A DNA stretch of 64,000 nucleotides from Vicia villosa. Taxonomy: Eukaryota; Streptophyta; Magnoliopsida; Fabales; Fabaceae. The stretch's first letter is position 1, and every line of letters starts with the position of its first letter. The notes under the pieces are model-generated. The model saw only the letters and a list, made by a program, of their open reading frames with translations, was not told the DNA's origin and made no database searches. The stretch lies in the NCBI RefSeq assembly GCF_029867415.1, contig NC_081180.1:26622808-26686807 (forward strand), written 5' to 3'. Positions 1-11,552 of this stretch are shown one piece after another. Both the position numbers and the translations under genes were made by a program.

Positions 1-49
1 TCTAACAAATCTATAACTATATCTAAGAGTCTCTCCGCCAACCAACAGT

Positions 50-211
50 CTCCTTATGCTGCAACCTGAGCTGCTGCAAGTCTTGCAATTGGAATTCTGC
101 ACACAAAAAAACCTCAATTATTCAGTTTGTCTCCTTATGCTGCAACCTGAGCTGCTGCAAGTCTTGCAATTGGGATTCTGCACACAAAAAAACCCCAATT
201 ATTCAGTTTGC
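50..211. repeat. 81-bp tandem duplication covering the PPDK last exon and its acceptor
   Basis: The segment 50-130 is repeated at 131-211 with only a few differences. Each unit holds the stop codon, the 43-nt exon, the acceptor site and its polypyrimidine tract. The related PPDK fragment at 43006-43048 has a single copy, so the duplication probably arose at this locus after the two parted. Confidence 0.9.
54..96 (-). pseudogene. Second, downstream copy of the PPDK terminal exon
   Basis: A 43-nt copy of the last PPDK exon with the same acceptor (TGTGTGCAG) and the same coding potential ([13 protein letters not shown] then TAA) lies 81 bp beyond the first copy at 135-177. The two differ by one synonymous change (ATT versus ATC). 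Either copy gives the same C-terminus, so splicing to this one would change only the 3' UTR. It is probably redundant unless used as an alternative terminal exon. Confidence 0.85.
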
Positions 212-3200
212 CTGTGTAAAATAGAAACATCTCATTTCATAAAATTTTAAGCCAAAAATCGAACCTAAAAGGAGAACATGAGACATAGTCAAGACCAATT
301 TTAGCAAAGAATGCAACAGAAGTAGGCTCCCCTCCATGCTCTCCACATATTCCAAGCTGATAATCAACAGATATGAGAGATGAGCAATAACACCATAATT
401 GACATATTGAGAATAACCAAGATGTGCAATAATTTTTTAATTTGTTGAAGCTTGTATTACGAGTTACCTTTAAGTTTGGTCTAGCAGCACGACCCTTCTC
501 TATGCACATTTTTATTAGCTGACCCACACCCTTCTGGTCAATCACCTGCAATTGTTGTCAATAACTCGAATTAAGCAAACATCATTTGTATGTGTTGTTT
601 CTACACATCACAAGACTATGCCTATGCAACTAACCTCAAATGGATCATGCTGCAAAATCCCAGCAGCTAGGTATATTGGAAGAAATTTGCCAACATCATC
701 TCTACTGTAGCCAAATGTCATTTGGGTGAGGTCATTGGTTCCAAATGAAAAGAACTCAGCTTCATTTGCAATCTACACAAAAGGATTAAAATATTAAAAA
801 AGTATATAAAAATGACACTATTTTTTTCTATAGAAGTAAATATCGATAACTATTACCTCATCTGCTACTAATGCAGCTCTTGGAACTTCAATCATAGTTC
901 CAACCTTATAGCTTACAGAAGAGCCCATCTCAGAGAACACTTTCTCAGCAACATCCCTTATGAGATTCACTTGATGTTTTAATTCCTGCCAGTTAAAGAG
1001 CATTGAGCATTGTGACTTTTCCTCAAAATTTCGATGTATGTATGATAGGATTATTGGAAAAAATAACTTAGAGTAAGAAAAGGACCGTGCCTGCGGTGTA
1101 CCAATAAGTGGAACCATTATCTCAGGATAAACTGCAATACCATTGCTTTTCACTGAAACAGCAGCTTGAAAAATTGCTCGCGCCTGCATCTCAGTCAATT
1201 CAGGATATGATATACCCAACCTGTATACATAATTCAAATTGTCTATCATGAGAAATTACTATAAATAATGAACTTAGAATTTCAACACTAAACATCATAC
1301 ACAACAATCATAAGAAGAGGACAAACCTGCAGCCACGGAAACCAAGCATGGGATTAACTTCTGAGAGTCTTTCGATCTTTGTGAGTATTTCTTCCTTTTT
1401 CACGCCTGTCTGAGAAGTTAGTTCACTAATAATTTCCCCCATGTCACCCTTAGGAAGAAATTCATGTAGTGGAGGGTCCAACAATCGGATGGTTACAGGG
1501 AAACCGTCCATTGCACGGAAAATTCCTTCAAAATCTGATCTTTGATAAGGCAACAGCAAGTCAAGTGCAGCTTTCCTTTGTTCTTGAGTAATGGCCATAA
1601 TCATCTTTCTCACAGCCTTAATCCTCTCATCAGAAGCAAAAAACTAAAACACACAAAAACATGCACAAAATCATAATTTGTACTACCCTATGTCAAATGA
1701 TAAAAAAAAAGATGATTTCAAGTTTCATGAGGATAATCTGTACCATGTGTTCAGTCCTGCAAAGTCCAATTCCTTGTGCACCATTTTTTCTAGCTGCTAT
1801 TGCATCTTCAGGGGAGTCAGCATTAGCGAAAACCTGATAAGCAACAATGATATGAGTGAAATCAGCTAACAAGAATTATATGATTTGATTCAACTCAAGA
1901 CTTATGCATCTAATAAAGAAAACGCAATAGCACCTTCAGATTTCTTATTTCATCAGCCCAAGACATGAAAGTCTCCAAATCATCGCTTAGAGCCGGAGGA
2001 GCAAGTGGCTGCTTTCCCAGTATGACCTCACCTGTGCATCCATTCAATGAGATCCATTCGCCTTCTGATATTTTATTACCTCCAATTACAAGCACCTATC
2101 ATCACCATAAATGAAGATTATATAGAATTATTTCGAACGTTATGTCACAAATGTATAGTCTCTCTAAAATTACCTTTTCCTCATCATTTACTTGAATAGT
2201 TGAGCAACCAGACACACAACACTTTCCCCATCCACGGGCTACAACAGCAGCATGAGATGTCATACCTCCTCTTGCAGTCAAGATACCAACAGCTGAATGC
2301 ATGCCTCCAACATCCTCCGGACTTGTCTCTATCCTCACCTTTATCAATGCAATTCAAGGCTCACATTTTCATTCAATGTATAATTTTTTAAACTCATATT
2401 TGATACTACAACAATACACTCAGGGAAAGAAAGAGATAATGAAAAAGAATACCAAGATGACACTCTTTCCTTGTGCATGCCATTCTTCAGCATCTTCAGT
2501 GTTGAACACAACTTGCCCAACTGCAGCTCCAGGGGAAGCAGGCAAGCCAGTGGCAACCACTTTGTCCTTGTACTTAGATGGATCCTTAAACTAAACAAAT
2601 AACTTAAACAAATCAATAACTCTTGAGCACCTTACTTTCGATAATGACAAGTTAATGGAAAAAATATATACCTGTGGATGTAGAAGCTGATTAAGATGTT
2701 GTGGCTCAACCATCTTGATTGCATGACGAGTATCAACAAGGCCCTCATTGACCATGTCTACAGCTATTTTGATTGCACCTCTACCAGTACGTTTTCCAGT
2801 TCGACATTGCAACATCCACAACTTATTTTCTTGAACAGTAAACTCAATGTCCTACAATATACATATCAATTTCAGAAGACCTAAATACCACTCTATCGGC
2901 AAATCAAAATGAAGAAAAAAACAGTTAAACAAATCTCAAGAGGTTGAAAGTTTTACCATCATATCCTTGTAATGTTTCTCAAGAATTTCACAATTCTCCA
3001 CAAGTTCCTTATAAGCATCTGGCATGCAAGTTTTCATGGTCTCTATATCTTGAGGTGTTCTGATTCCACCAACAACATCCTCTCCCTATTATAAACAGTT
3101 TTGTAAAAACATCAACACAAATAATAAATAAGATAAATGTAAAATAACAGATAGTAAATAATCATATATAACCTGAGCATTAACAAGAAACTCCCCATAA

Positions 3201-4885
3201 AGTTTCTTTTCACCAGTGCTCGGATTTCTAGTGAACAAGACACCAGTTCCTGAAGTATTCCCCATGTTTCCAAACACCATGGATTGAATATTCACCGCGG
3301 TGCCCATTAGCCCAGTTATCTGATTAATGCTCCTGTACTTATTAGCCCTTGGACTGTCCCAAGAATTGAAAACAGCTTTTACAGCTAATTCTAGTTGCTT
3401 CATTGGATCTGCATTGGTAAATCAAAGATGAAAACAATAATAAATTAATAATATTAATATTAATACATAATAATACAACAAAGCATGAAGAATTTGACTG
3501 TGTTGAACTTAGTACCCGAGGGAAACTTTTCTCCCTTAGCTTGAATGTAGACATTCTTGTACTGCTCAACCAGATCTTTGAGATCACTGGCTGTTAAATC
3601 AGTGTCATGTTTAACTCCTTTTGACAACTTCAGTTTTTCTATCTTCTCCTCAAACAAGGAGTGTGGAATGTCCATTACCTAAATAGATCATTCAAAACAA
3701 ATTTCAACAAAAGCAATGGAAGATACTAATAGGTTGAGATTGCATTGATCAAGGGGGTGTGTGGATTACGATTTTCGACAAGATGCAATTTGGTGCATAT
3801 GATATAAAAGAACTAAGTACTTACAACATCTCCAAACATGTCCAGGAAACGTCGGTACGAATCATAAGCAAACCGCTCTCCATTTTTGGAAGCCAGCCCA
3901 ACAACCACTTCATCATTCAATCCAAGATTGAGAACTGTGTCCATCATTCCAGGCATTGAAATCTGATACATGTAAGAAAAACATGAGAAGTTTGATCTCA
4001 CAAGTACTCATTCACATAGATAAGTTCAAATAATTCAATCCAAACAAAAAAGAAAAAAAATCATACCGCCGCGCCAGATCGCACGGAGAGGAGGAGAGGC
4101 TTTGAAGGATTTCCAACAGAGGCTCCCATTTCATTCTCCACAAATTTCAAGCCTTTAATTATCTCATCCCACAGACCATCTGGCAAATTCTTTACATTTT
4201 GTTGATACTGGTGACATGCTTCTGTTGATATAGTGAGTCCAGAGGGCACCGATAAACCAATCGTCGCCATTTCAGCTAAGTTGGCTCCCTTTCCTCCCAA
4301 CTACAATGAACATACATAAACAAACAAAAATTAGTTGTAACATGAAAAATAATGTGCTTAGAGCTTTCCCATGCAAAGAAACAAATAAAATTACAAGTTA
4401 ACATCATGATCTATAATAACCAGATCAATGGTCCATTTTTATTTTTACCCATCTATGTTTTTGTACAAATCAAGATCTAGCTATTGTTATTAGTTTGTAA
4501 CATTTTTGATCCATTTCAAACTCTCGATTTTGACAACCATGCAAATATGAATCTGCATGAGAGAAATCAATCAATTTAAAAAGATAAAGAATGCTTACCA
4601 AGGACTTCATGCCCTTGTTGCCTTCACTCTTACCTTTGCCAAAAGTGAACACCCTCTGATAAAACAAAACAAACACATCAGTTTAACAAAAATCATATTT
4701 ACATTGCACACACTCTTAAAAATCTTTTCCAACGTATGCATGTAAACAATAACAAAAGATACAACGTAATCGAAAAGAAAGAATAAGAGAAATGAAGGTA
4801 TAGTAAAAAAAAAAAGAACCATCACCATGTTAGCTTGAACGAAAGACTTTTTCAAGTTAATTGTCTGGACCATATCAACTATCAT
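135..4885 (-). CDS. PPDK: Pyruvate,phosphate dikinase, 19 exons, cytosolic-length form
   Basis: Interconverts pyruvate + ATP + Pi and PEP + AMP + PPi. Exons read on the minus strand: 4885-4826, 4655-4599, 4300-4067, 3962-3825, 3678-3516, 3408-3173, 3085-2957, 2851-2672, 2590-2453, 2338-2174, 2095-1934, 1833-1744, 1643-1327, 1220-1091, 985-857, 772-635, 545-468, 356-265, 177-135. Junction phases agree and sum to 2679 nt (892 aa). Order: N-terminal nucleotide-binding domain opening with RVFTFGKG and [10 protein letters not shown]; swivelling phosphohistidine domain with [15 protein letters not shown] (catalytic His about 474, regulatory Thr about 472); C-terminal PEP/pyruvate barrel with [16 protein letters not shown] and [10 protein letters not shown] (catalytic Cys about 852). 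The length matches cytosolic PPDK; no chloroplast transit-peptide exon was seen up to 6.2 kb. The family assignment is certain. The first exon ([15 protein letters not shown]...) rests on an ATG, phase and a GT donor only and is the weakest part; a chloroplast first exon could lie farther upstream. Confidence 0.95.
986..1090 (-). other. GC-AG intron of PPDK
   Basis: The reading frame requires ...GGTACACCGCAG to be joined to GAATTAAAACATC, which puts the donor at GCACGG instead of GT. The acceptor is TGGCAG. GC donors are the commonest non-canonical class in plants and normally follow an exonic AG, as here. No GT in phase was seen close by. Confidence 0.7.
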
Positions 4886-5065
4886 GAAGGAGACAAAGTG
4901 ACAAAGTGAGGAGCAAGGCACCGTAAATATAAACAAGTTTGTATTTGAGATTGTCAAGTGCAAAACCAGGAACAAACACAATTGTTTATTTATCGAGACA
5001 ATGAAAATGTATGAACTGTGATCTAGACAGGTGTTGCTTTCATTTCATTTCCTACAAACACTCTC

Positions 5066-5073
5066 ATTTTATA
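5066..5073 (-). promoter_or_regulatory. Candidate TATA box for PPDK
   Basis: TATAAAAT on the minus strand lies about 180 nt upstream of the proposed ATG at 4885. This leaves a plausible 5' UTR of roughly 150 nt. A weaker TATA-like stretch (4924-4933) is too close to the ATG. Assignment is by position only. Confidence 0.4.
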
Positions 5074-6253
5074 CTTTGTTTCTCTTACCTATTCTCTCTC
5101 CCATCTTTGACTATCCAACGTAAGGAACACATCAGAATTATTTTATCTATAACACATCAGCATCTGATAACCACCAATTAAAATATAACCTATTTTAATT
5201 TTTTAAAAATGGATTTAAAGTGATGAATTCTTATCCGCAAAGTTAGAAATTTGGATAAAATTATGGAAGTCAATTTGTTATAAGCTAAATGGTTCATACA
5301 TATCCTTATTTGCTTTGTTATTATCATTAATATTAATAGGTACATGTATGTATGTATTTTTTTTTTTTGGGTCATGCTAACATGTGCCCTCAGGCACGGG
5401 CACATGTTAAGAGCTAAATGTAGAAATTTTTACTTAAAAATTGTACATTGTTTTCATAAAAAGTTTTCTTAACATGTGCCCTTGGGGCACATGTTAGCTT
5501 TATCTTTTTTTTTTATTGGCAAATTCAACTAATAATTGAAAATTGGATTATCAATCATTCTCATACCTAAATTAATAATTTTCTATTTTACTTTTAATCA
5601 TTAATTTTTGTGTTTTTTTATCTAAGTATTAAATGAGAGTTCAATTCACCTAGGTGTGCTTTAAAATTTTACCTTTAAACTTTACATGAATTGAATTTAT
5701 ATAAAACTATTTATTAAAGTTCATGTACATATAAAAAGTTAATTTAAGTAAATTAAATTTGAGGCAATGTATTTAAACTGAGTTTGTGGAAGTGTAGGTA
5801 AATTTAAAATATGGAAATTTGTGAATTGACTTTGTTAAAATTTAAGTGCACTGAATTTCCAAAAATAAACTTGTGTAAATCGAGTTTGTATTGTGAATTG
5901 AGTTTGCCCAGACTTCAAAAACTATGAAAACCAAAATTGTAGAAAATGATAAAAAAAAACAAAATTCAAAAACAATCACATAGTTACACTAATCACAAAT
6001 AATCATTAAAGGATGATAAATTGCATGTGAGAATTTAAATTTTATAATTTAGAGAGTTTTATGTAAACAAGAGTATGATGACAGTAAAAAAGAAATCTGA
6101 TTTTAATTTAAAGATATTTTAGACATTTTGGAGTGTAACTTGATTTTTAAGGACTGTTATTAGAAAAATAAATATTATTATTTCATATTATTTACTATAA
6201 ATTTAAAATAACAAATCAATATTTATTATTTTTTTTAATGAAAATTTATATAT
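5074..6253. other. AT-rich upstream region of PPDK without a gene
   Basis: No convincing coding sequence. Parts of 5145-5690 recur at 41547-41800 and 41867-42190, and 6120-6250 recurs at about 44150-44260, all in the same orientation. This identifies the 41-44.6 kb region as a rearranged paralogue of this flank. Confidence 0.7.
5376..5497. mobile_element. Small MITE with a hairpin at each end
   Basis: Both ends carry a near-perfect inverted repeat of the type TTAACATGTGCCC / GGGCACATGTTAGC (5376-5410 and 5469-5497). The ends are also inverted with respect to each other. The paralogous upstream sequences near 41.6 and 42.0 kb lack the whole segment, which supports a discrete insertion. No target duplication could be fixed because the flanks are T-rich. 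Confidence 0.6.
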
Positions 6254-7076
6254 TGTTGTAATTATTAATGGTATAATGATTACAAGTGTGTTCTAAAATG
6301 ATAAATGGTGAAAATGAGTAAATGCTAATAAATGCATGTAATAAAGTCCCACATTGAAAGATTCACTCATTTTCAAAGTCCTTATAAAAGAATTAATGAC
6401 ATTAACTCAACAAAAGGACAAAAGAGGATAAAGTGCCACATTGACAAATGTGGTGGTCCCAAACATTATTGCCACTTGTCCCAATCCTACAACCACTCGC
6501 CGGTGTCGACACCGGCTCCGACTCCGGGTCCGTGGGCGTAGAGGCGTGGCGGCTTGTAGACGGCACTTGAGCACTTGAGCACTTGAGCTATTCGCGGCGT
6601 TAATGAGGCGGCTCCGGCGGGCGACGGCCGGCCTTCGGCCGGGTGCTATATTTTGCTCAGTGTACGTGATTTGAATTTTGAATCGGAAAGGAGGCAACTG
6701 TTCACGAAACCATGCAGAATACCATGCAAATGGTGCATGAATCTGTCTATGTGCAACAGTCATAACTTTTGAAAATATATTGTTTCATTAAGGGTCGCAA
6801 CCTTTGAAACTAACATTTTCGTGGCCTATATAAAGATGATTCCGCATTCAGAAATCACATCACAAATTTCGAAAATCCTCTGAATAATTCCAGATTGTTC
6901 TTCGCTGCATTCGAGTTTTTGCCGGTCTTGCGCAAACTCGATAAGGCTGAATTATCCTGGGTATTCCTGCATCAAAACTCTAAGACATTTCGGGAGTGCT
7001 TGAAATACTTTAAGGAAAGTGATTCCGTTCACGATTCCAGCCTCGGTTCTCTCGATTGAAACATCTATTTCAAACA
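6254..7076 (+). repeat. Copia A 5' LTR, 823 bp
   Basis: Begins TGTTGTAATTATTAATGG and ends TTTCAAACA. It contains a GC-rich block near 6490-6650, including the palindrome CCGGCC-TTC-GGCCGG at 6628-6642, and about 110 bp (roughly 6650-6762) absent from the 3' LTR. Otherwise it differs from the 3' LTR by scattered transitions and by GC-block length. Confidence 0.95.
6827..6834 (+). promoter_or_regulatory. Copia A LTR TATA box
   Basis: TATATAAA, followed at a normal distance by a likely transcription start near 6860. The same motif is kept in the 3' LTR at 12057-12064, where it could drive read-out into the flank. Confidence 0.6.
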
Positions 7077-7085
7077 ATCTTAAAG

Positions 7086-7097
7086 TATTATCAAACC
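7086..7097 (+). other. Weak primer-binding-site candidate of copia A
   Basis: TATTATCAAACC matches 8 of 12 positions of the usual initiator-Met primer site TGGTATCAGAGC, but it sits 9 nt after the LTR end, overlapping the gag start context. No better match follows the LTR. Priming may use another tRNA or an internal tRNA region. Confidence 0.25.
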
Positions 7098-10000
7098 ATG
7101 GCTACCGACGCTTCTATTTCAAGCATCAAACTCATGAACCAGGATCTTGTGAAACTAGATCGCTTTGATGGAACAAACTATACCCGTTGGGCAGACAAAA
7201 TGACTTTTCTCCTGACTACTCTGAAAATTCAATATGTCTTGGATCCTGACTTGGAGGAAATTCCAGAACCCACTCCAGATGACACCGATGAAATAAAGAA
7301 GGAGAGAAAGAAACGTAAGGAAGATGAATTGCTGTGCCGTGGACACATTCTGAACACATTAACCGATCGTCTCTATGATCTCTACACTGATACCGCATCT
7401 GCAAAGGAAATTTGGAAGGCACTTGAATTCAAATTTAAAGCCGAAGAAGAAGGTACGAAAAAGTTCTTAATATCTAAATACTTTGACTTTAAAATGTTGG
7501 ATTCAAAGCCTATTCTTGCACAAGTACACGAGTTACAGGTTCTCGTGAATAAAATTAAGGCCGTAAAAATTGATGTCCCTGAGGATTTCCAAGTCGGTGC
7601 AATCATAGCAAAATTGCCACCTTCATGGAAAGGATACAGAAAGAAATTGCTGCATAGTTCCGAGGATCTCTCGTTGGAGAAACTCCAGAAACACCTTCGA
7701 ATCGAGGAAGAAACGAAGGATCGTGAAAAGACCGAGTCCTCCGGATTTGCAAAGGCAAATGCTGTTGCTGCAAAAGGAAAGAAAAAATATGATGGTACAA
7801 AAAATCATCTTGGTCCAAAGAAAGATCATAACAGGTTCAAAAACTCTGGCGGACAAAGGGGTACTAAAAATGGATGTTATGCATGTGGCAAACCCGGACA
7901 TTATGCTCGAGATTGCAGGCACAACAGGCCCAAAAATGAGGTTAATGCTGTTCATACAAATGACGGCATAATCGCTACTGTAAGCGAAATTATGGCTATC
8001 AAAGGAAAAGTCCAAGGATGGTGGTATGATACATGTGCAACTGTACATGTGTCTTATGATAAAGCGACATTCAAAACCTATACCGAAGTCAATGATGGAC
8101 AGGAGGTGCAAATGGGCAATGAGGTCCGATCAAGAGTCGTTGGAACAGGATCCGTCGAACTCAACTTCACCTCTGGAAAGAAAGTCACTCTTATCAATGT
8201 TCTTCATGTTCCCGATATGAATAGGAACCTCGTTAGTGGGGACTTGTTGGGAAAACCTGGCATTAAATCTGTGTATGAATCGGGCAAGTTAATATTGACC
8301 CGTAATGGTATATTTGTAGGAAAAGGATATTCCGCTGAGGGAATGATCAAACTATGTACTACTGATAATATTATTAATGAAATTTCTAATTCTGCTTATA
8401 TGCTTGAATCTATTTCATTATGGCACTCTAGATTAGCACATATTGGTATTAGTACTATGAATAGACTAATTAAATCTGGATTGATATCATGTAACATTCA
8501 TGATTTCGGAAAATGCGAAATATGTGTTAAGTCTAAAATGATTAAGAAACCTTTCAAAAGTGTTGAAAGAAAAACAAATGTTCTTGATCTTGTGCACTCT
8601 GACTTGTGTGAATTCAATGGAATGTTAACCCGTGGGGGAAATCGTTATTTTATAACATTCATTGATGATTGTTCTAGATTCACACATGTATACCTCTTAA
8701 AGCATAAAGACGATGCCTTTAATGCTTTTAAAACATATAAAGCGGAAGTCGAAAATCAATTAAGTGCTACCATAAAAATACTTAGAAGTGATAGAGGCGG
8801 TGAATACTTCTCGGCAGAATTTGATGCATATTGTGAAGAATATGGCATTATACATGAATGTTCTGCGCCTCGCACACCACAACAAAATGGCATGGCCGAA
8901 AGAAAAAATAGAACATATCAAGAAATGATTAATGCTATGTTGATGCATTCAGAGTTGCCATTTAATTTGTGCGGCGAAGCATTATTATCCGCATGTCACA
9001 TAATGAATAGAATTCCATTAAAAACAACTGGAATTTCTCCATATGAAAAATGGAAAGGAAGGTCACCAAATATTGATTACTTTAGAGTGTGGGGGTGCGT
9101 GGCATATTATAAAAATATGGACCCCAAAAGAACAAAACTAGGTCCTCGAGGGATCAGATGTGCTTTCATAGGATATGCACAAAATAGCAAAGCATATAGA
9201 CTACTAAATTTAGAGTCTAATGTAATTGTCGAATCTAGAGATGTGGAATTCTTCGAAAATCTTATCACAAAGAATAAGGAACCAGAGAATCCCACGATCA
9301 AAGAATCTGGTGACAATGATTCGACGCGGATTGTTGAAACACAACCCGAACCAAGAAGAACCAAAAGGGCACGTAGGAATAAAGGTCTAGGACCAGATGA
9401 AATCGATTCTCAACTTATTTCCGTTTATCTAATTGAAGGAAATAATAAGAATGATGTTCATTAAATTCCTATTATTCTTCAAATTGAAGATGATCCTAAA
9501 ACATATAAAGAAGCAATGACTTCTAGAGACGCTTCTTTTTGGAAGGATGCTATCCAAGATGAAATGGATTCAATTATGTCAAATCACACTTGGGAACTAG
9601 TCGATCTTCCGAAGGGATCAAGACCCATTGGATGCAAATGGGTGTTTAGGAAGAAGTATCACAGCGATGGTACATTAAACACCTACAAGGCCAGACTAGT
9701 TGCAAAAGGATTTAGACAAAAGGAAGGTATTGATTATTTTGATACATATGCACCAGTAGCAAAAACTACGACGATTAGAATTCTGTTTGCACTAGCCTCC
9801 TTGAACAACCTTATTGTACATCAAATGGACGTTAAAACAGCATTCCTAAATGGTGATCTCGACGAGGAAATTTATATGGAGCAACCAGAAGGCTACACAC
9901 TTCATGGAAATGAACAAAAGGTATGTAAACTTGTCAAATCTTTATATGGTTTAAAACAGGCACCAAAACAATGGCACCAAAAATTTGACACTGCCATACT

Positions 10001-11033
10001 TTCAAATGGGTTCATCCCAAATTCTTGTGACAAATGCTTGTACACAAAGGTGTGTGGAAATGCTATTATCTTTCTATGTTTATATGTTGATGACATGTTG
10101 ATTATTAGCAATGAGATGAATGGAATCTTAGAAACAAAAGGTTTTCTAACTTCCACATTCAAGATGAAAGATCTTGGATTAGTTGACACTATATTAGGGA
10201 TCAAAGTAAGATGAAATAGTGGGGGTTATGAACTTAATCAAACACATTACATTGAAAAAATGTTGGAAAAGTTCAAACACCTTAACTTCAGGGAAGTACA
10301 CACTCCGTTCGATCCTAGTGTCAAACTTCAAAAGAACAATGGTAGATCCATGGCACAATTGGAATATGCAAGTGCAATTGGATGTCTAATGTACTTAATG
10401 CAATGTACTAGACCAGACATAGCATTTGCTGTTAGTAAAATGAATAGATTTACTAGCAATCCAAATGATGAACATTGGAAGGCAATAACAAGGATTTTTG
10501 GATATTTGTCAAAAACTAAAAACCTTGGCCTTCATTATGGTAAGTTTCCTGCCATACTAGAAGGATATACCGACGCAAGTTGGATATCAAGTGTTGGAGA
10601 TTATAAATCTACAACTGGGTGGATATTCACATTAGCTGGAGGTGCGATTTCTTGGAAGAGCAAGAAACAAACATGCATTACTCTCTCAACCATGGAATCA
10701 GAGTTTGTGGCTCTTGCATCTGCTGGACAAGAAGCAGAATGGCTGAGGGATCTCTTATTAGAGGTTCCATTAGCTAAAGAAAATGTTTCAAAGGTGTTGA
10801 TACATTGTGATAGTCAAGCCACCCTGGCTAGAGCTTTCAGTGAAGTATACAATGGAAAGTCTAGACACATAAGTCTTAGACATTCTCTCGTGAGAAAAAT
10901 GATAAAGGATGGGATTATTTCACTGACATATATACAAACAAGCTACAATTTGGCTGATCCTTTTACTAAACCACTGGCCAGAGATTTAGTAAAGTCTACC
11001 TCGAAAGGTATGAGATTAAAACTCCTTGAATAA
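7098..11033 (+). pseudogene. Copia A gag-pol polyprotein with two nonsense codons
   Basis: A single frame of 1312 codons starts at the ATG in CCATGG (MATDASISSIK...). An earlier in-frame ATG at 7056 lies inside the LTR and was not chosen. Domains in order: UBN2-type gag; zinc knuckle CYACGKPGHYARDC at about residue 260; protease core at about 311, read as DTCATVH; integrase zinc-binding LWHSRLAHIG...CEIC; integrase core with HSDL, RSDRGGEY and AERKNR; reverse transcriptase with YVDD at 10083-10094; RNase H with YTDASW and STMESEF. The frame is broken by TAA at 9462-9464, between integrase and reverse transcriptase, and by TGA at 10212-10214, after the reverse-transcriptase core. There are no frameshifts, so the element decayed recently. 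The glycine normal in a retroviral-type D(T/S)GA protease motif is Cys here; this may be lineage-specific or damaging. Confidence 0.95.
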
Positions 11034-11541
11034 GGGTTCCGACAATGATAGCAACCCAATCTGAAGTTAATACATCTTAACCTAAGATTCAATGGGTAAC
11101 AACAAGTCGTTGATTTGGAAGTTGGTGCAACATTTCGTGATAATGTTGACTATTACATAATTGAGGGTTGAGTTTTAAGGAAACTCTTAATGAAGTACTA
11201 TATCGAGGATATAGAGATAAAACTTCACCTATGTGAATTTCGAGATGGTGCCGTCTCAAAGTGAGAGTTGGAGTTTCTCTCATGAAAAATTCATGAAAAC
11301 AGGAAAAGCACATGGCCATAAATAGTGCTAGGCGAGATATGTAGGCGAAGAAAACCTTAAAAGTGTGTGTATAGCAATGCCGGTCTGATCACATGGGATA
11401 ATGGTTCAAAGCATAGCTACCTAACGTTCCGATTAGACTTTGCGTTGTCTTTACTAAGGTTAAGTTCAAATCGAAAGATACCTAACTGTATTAACACTTT
11501 TATCTTCTATATTCTGGAATTGGAATTTTCATTATTAGAAC

Positions 11542-11552
11542 AAGTGGGGGAT
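11542..11552 (+). other. Copia A polypurine tract
   Basis: AAGTGGGGGAT lies immediately before the 3' LTR, at the expected position for plus-strand priming. Confidence 0.85.

Noticed and set aside
7056..7097. Upstream ATG of copia A gag at 7056
   Set aside because: It lies inside the LTR; the ATG at 7098 in CCATGG fits gag starts better.
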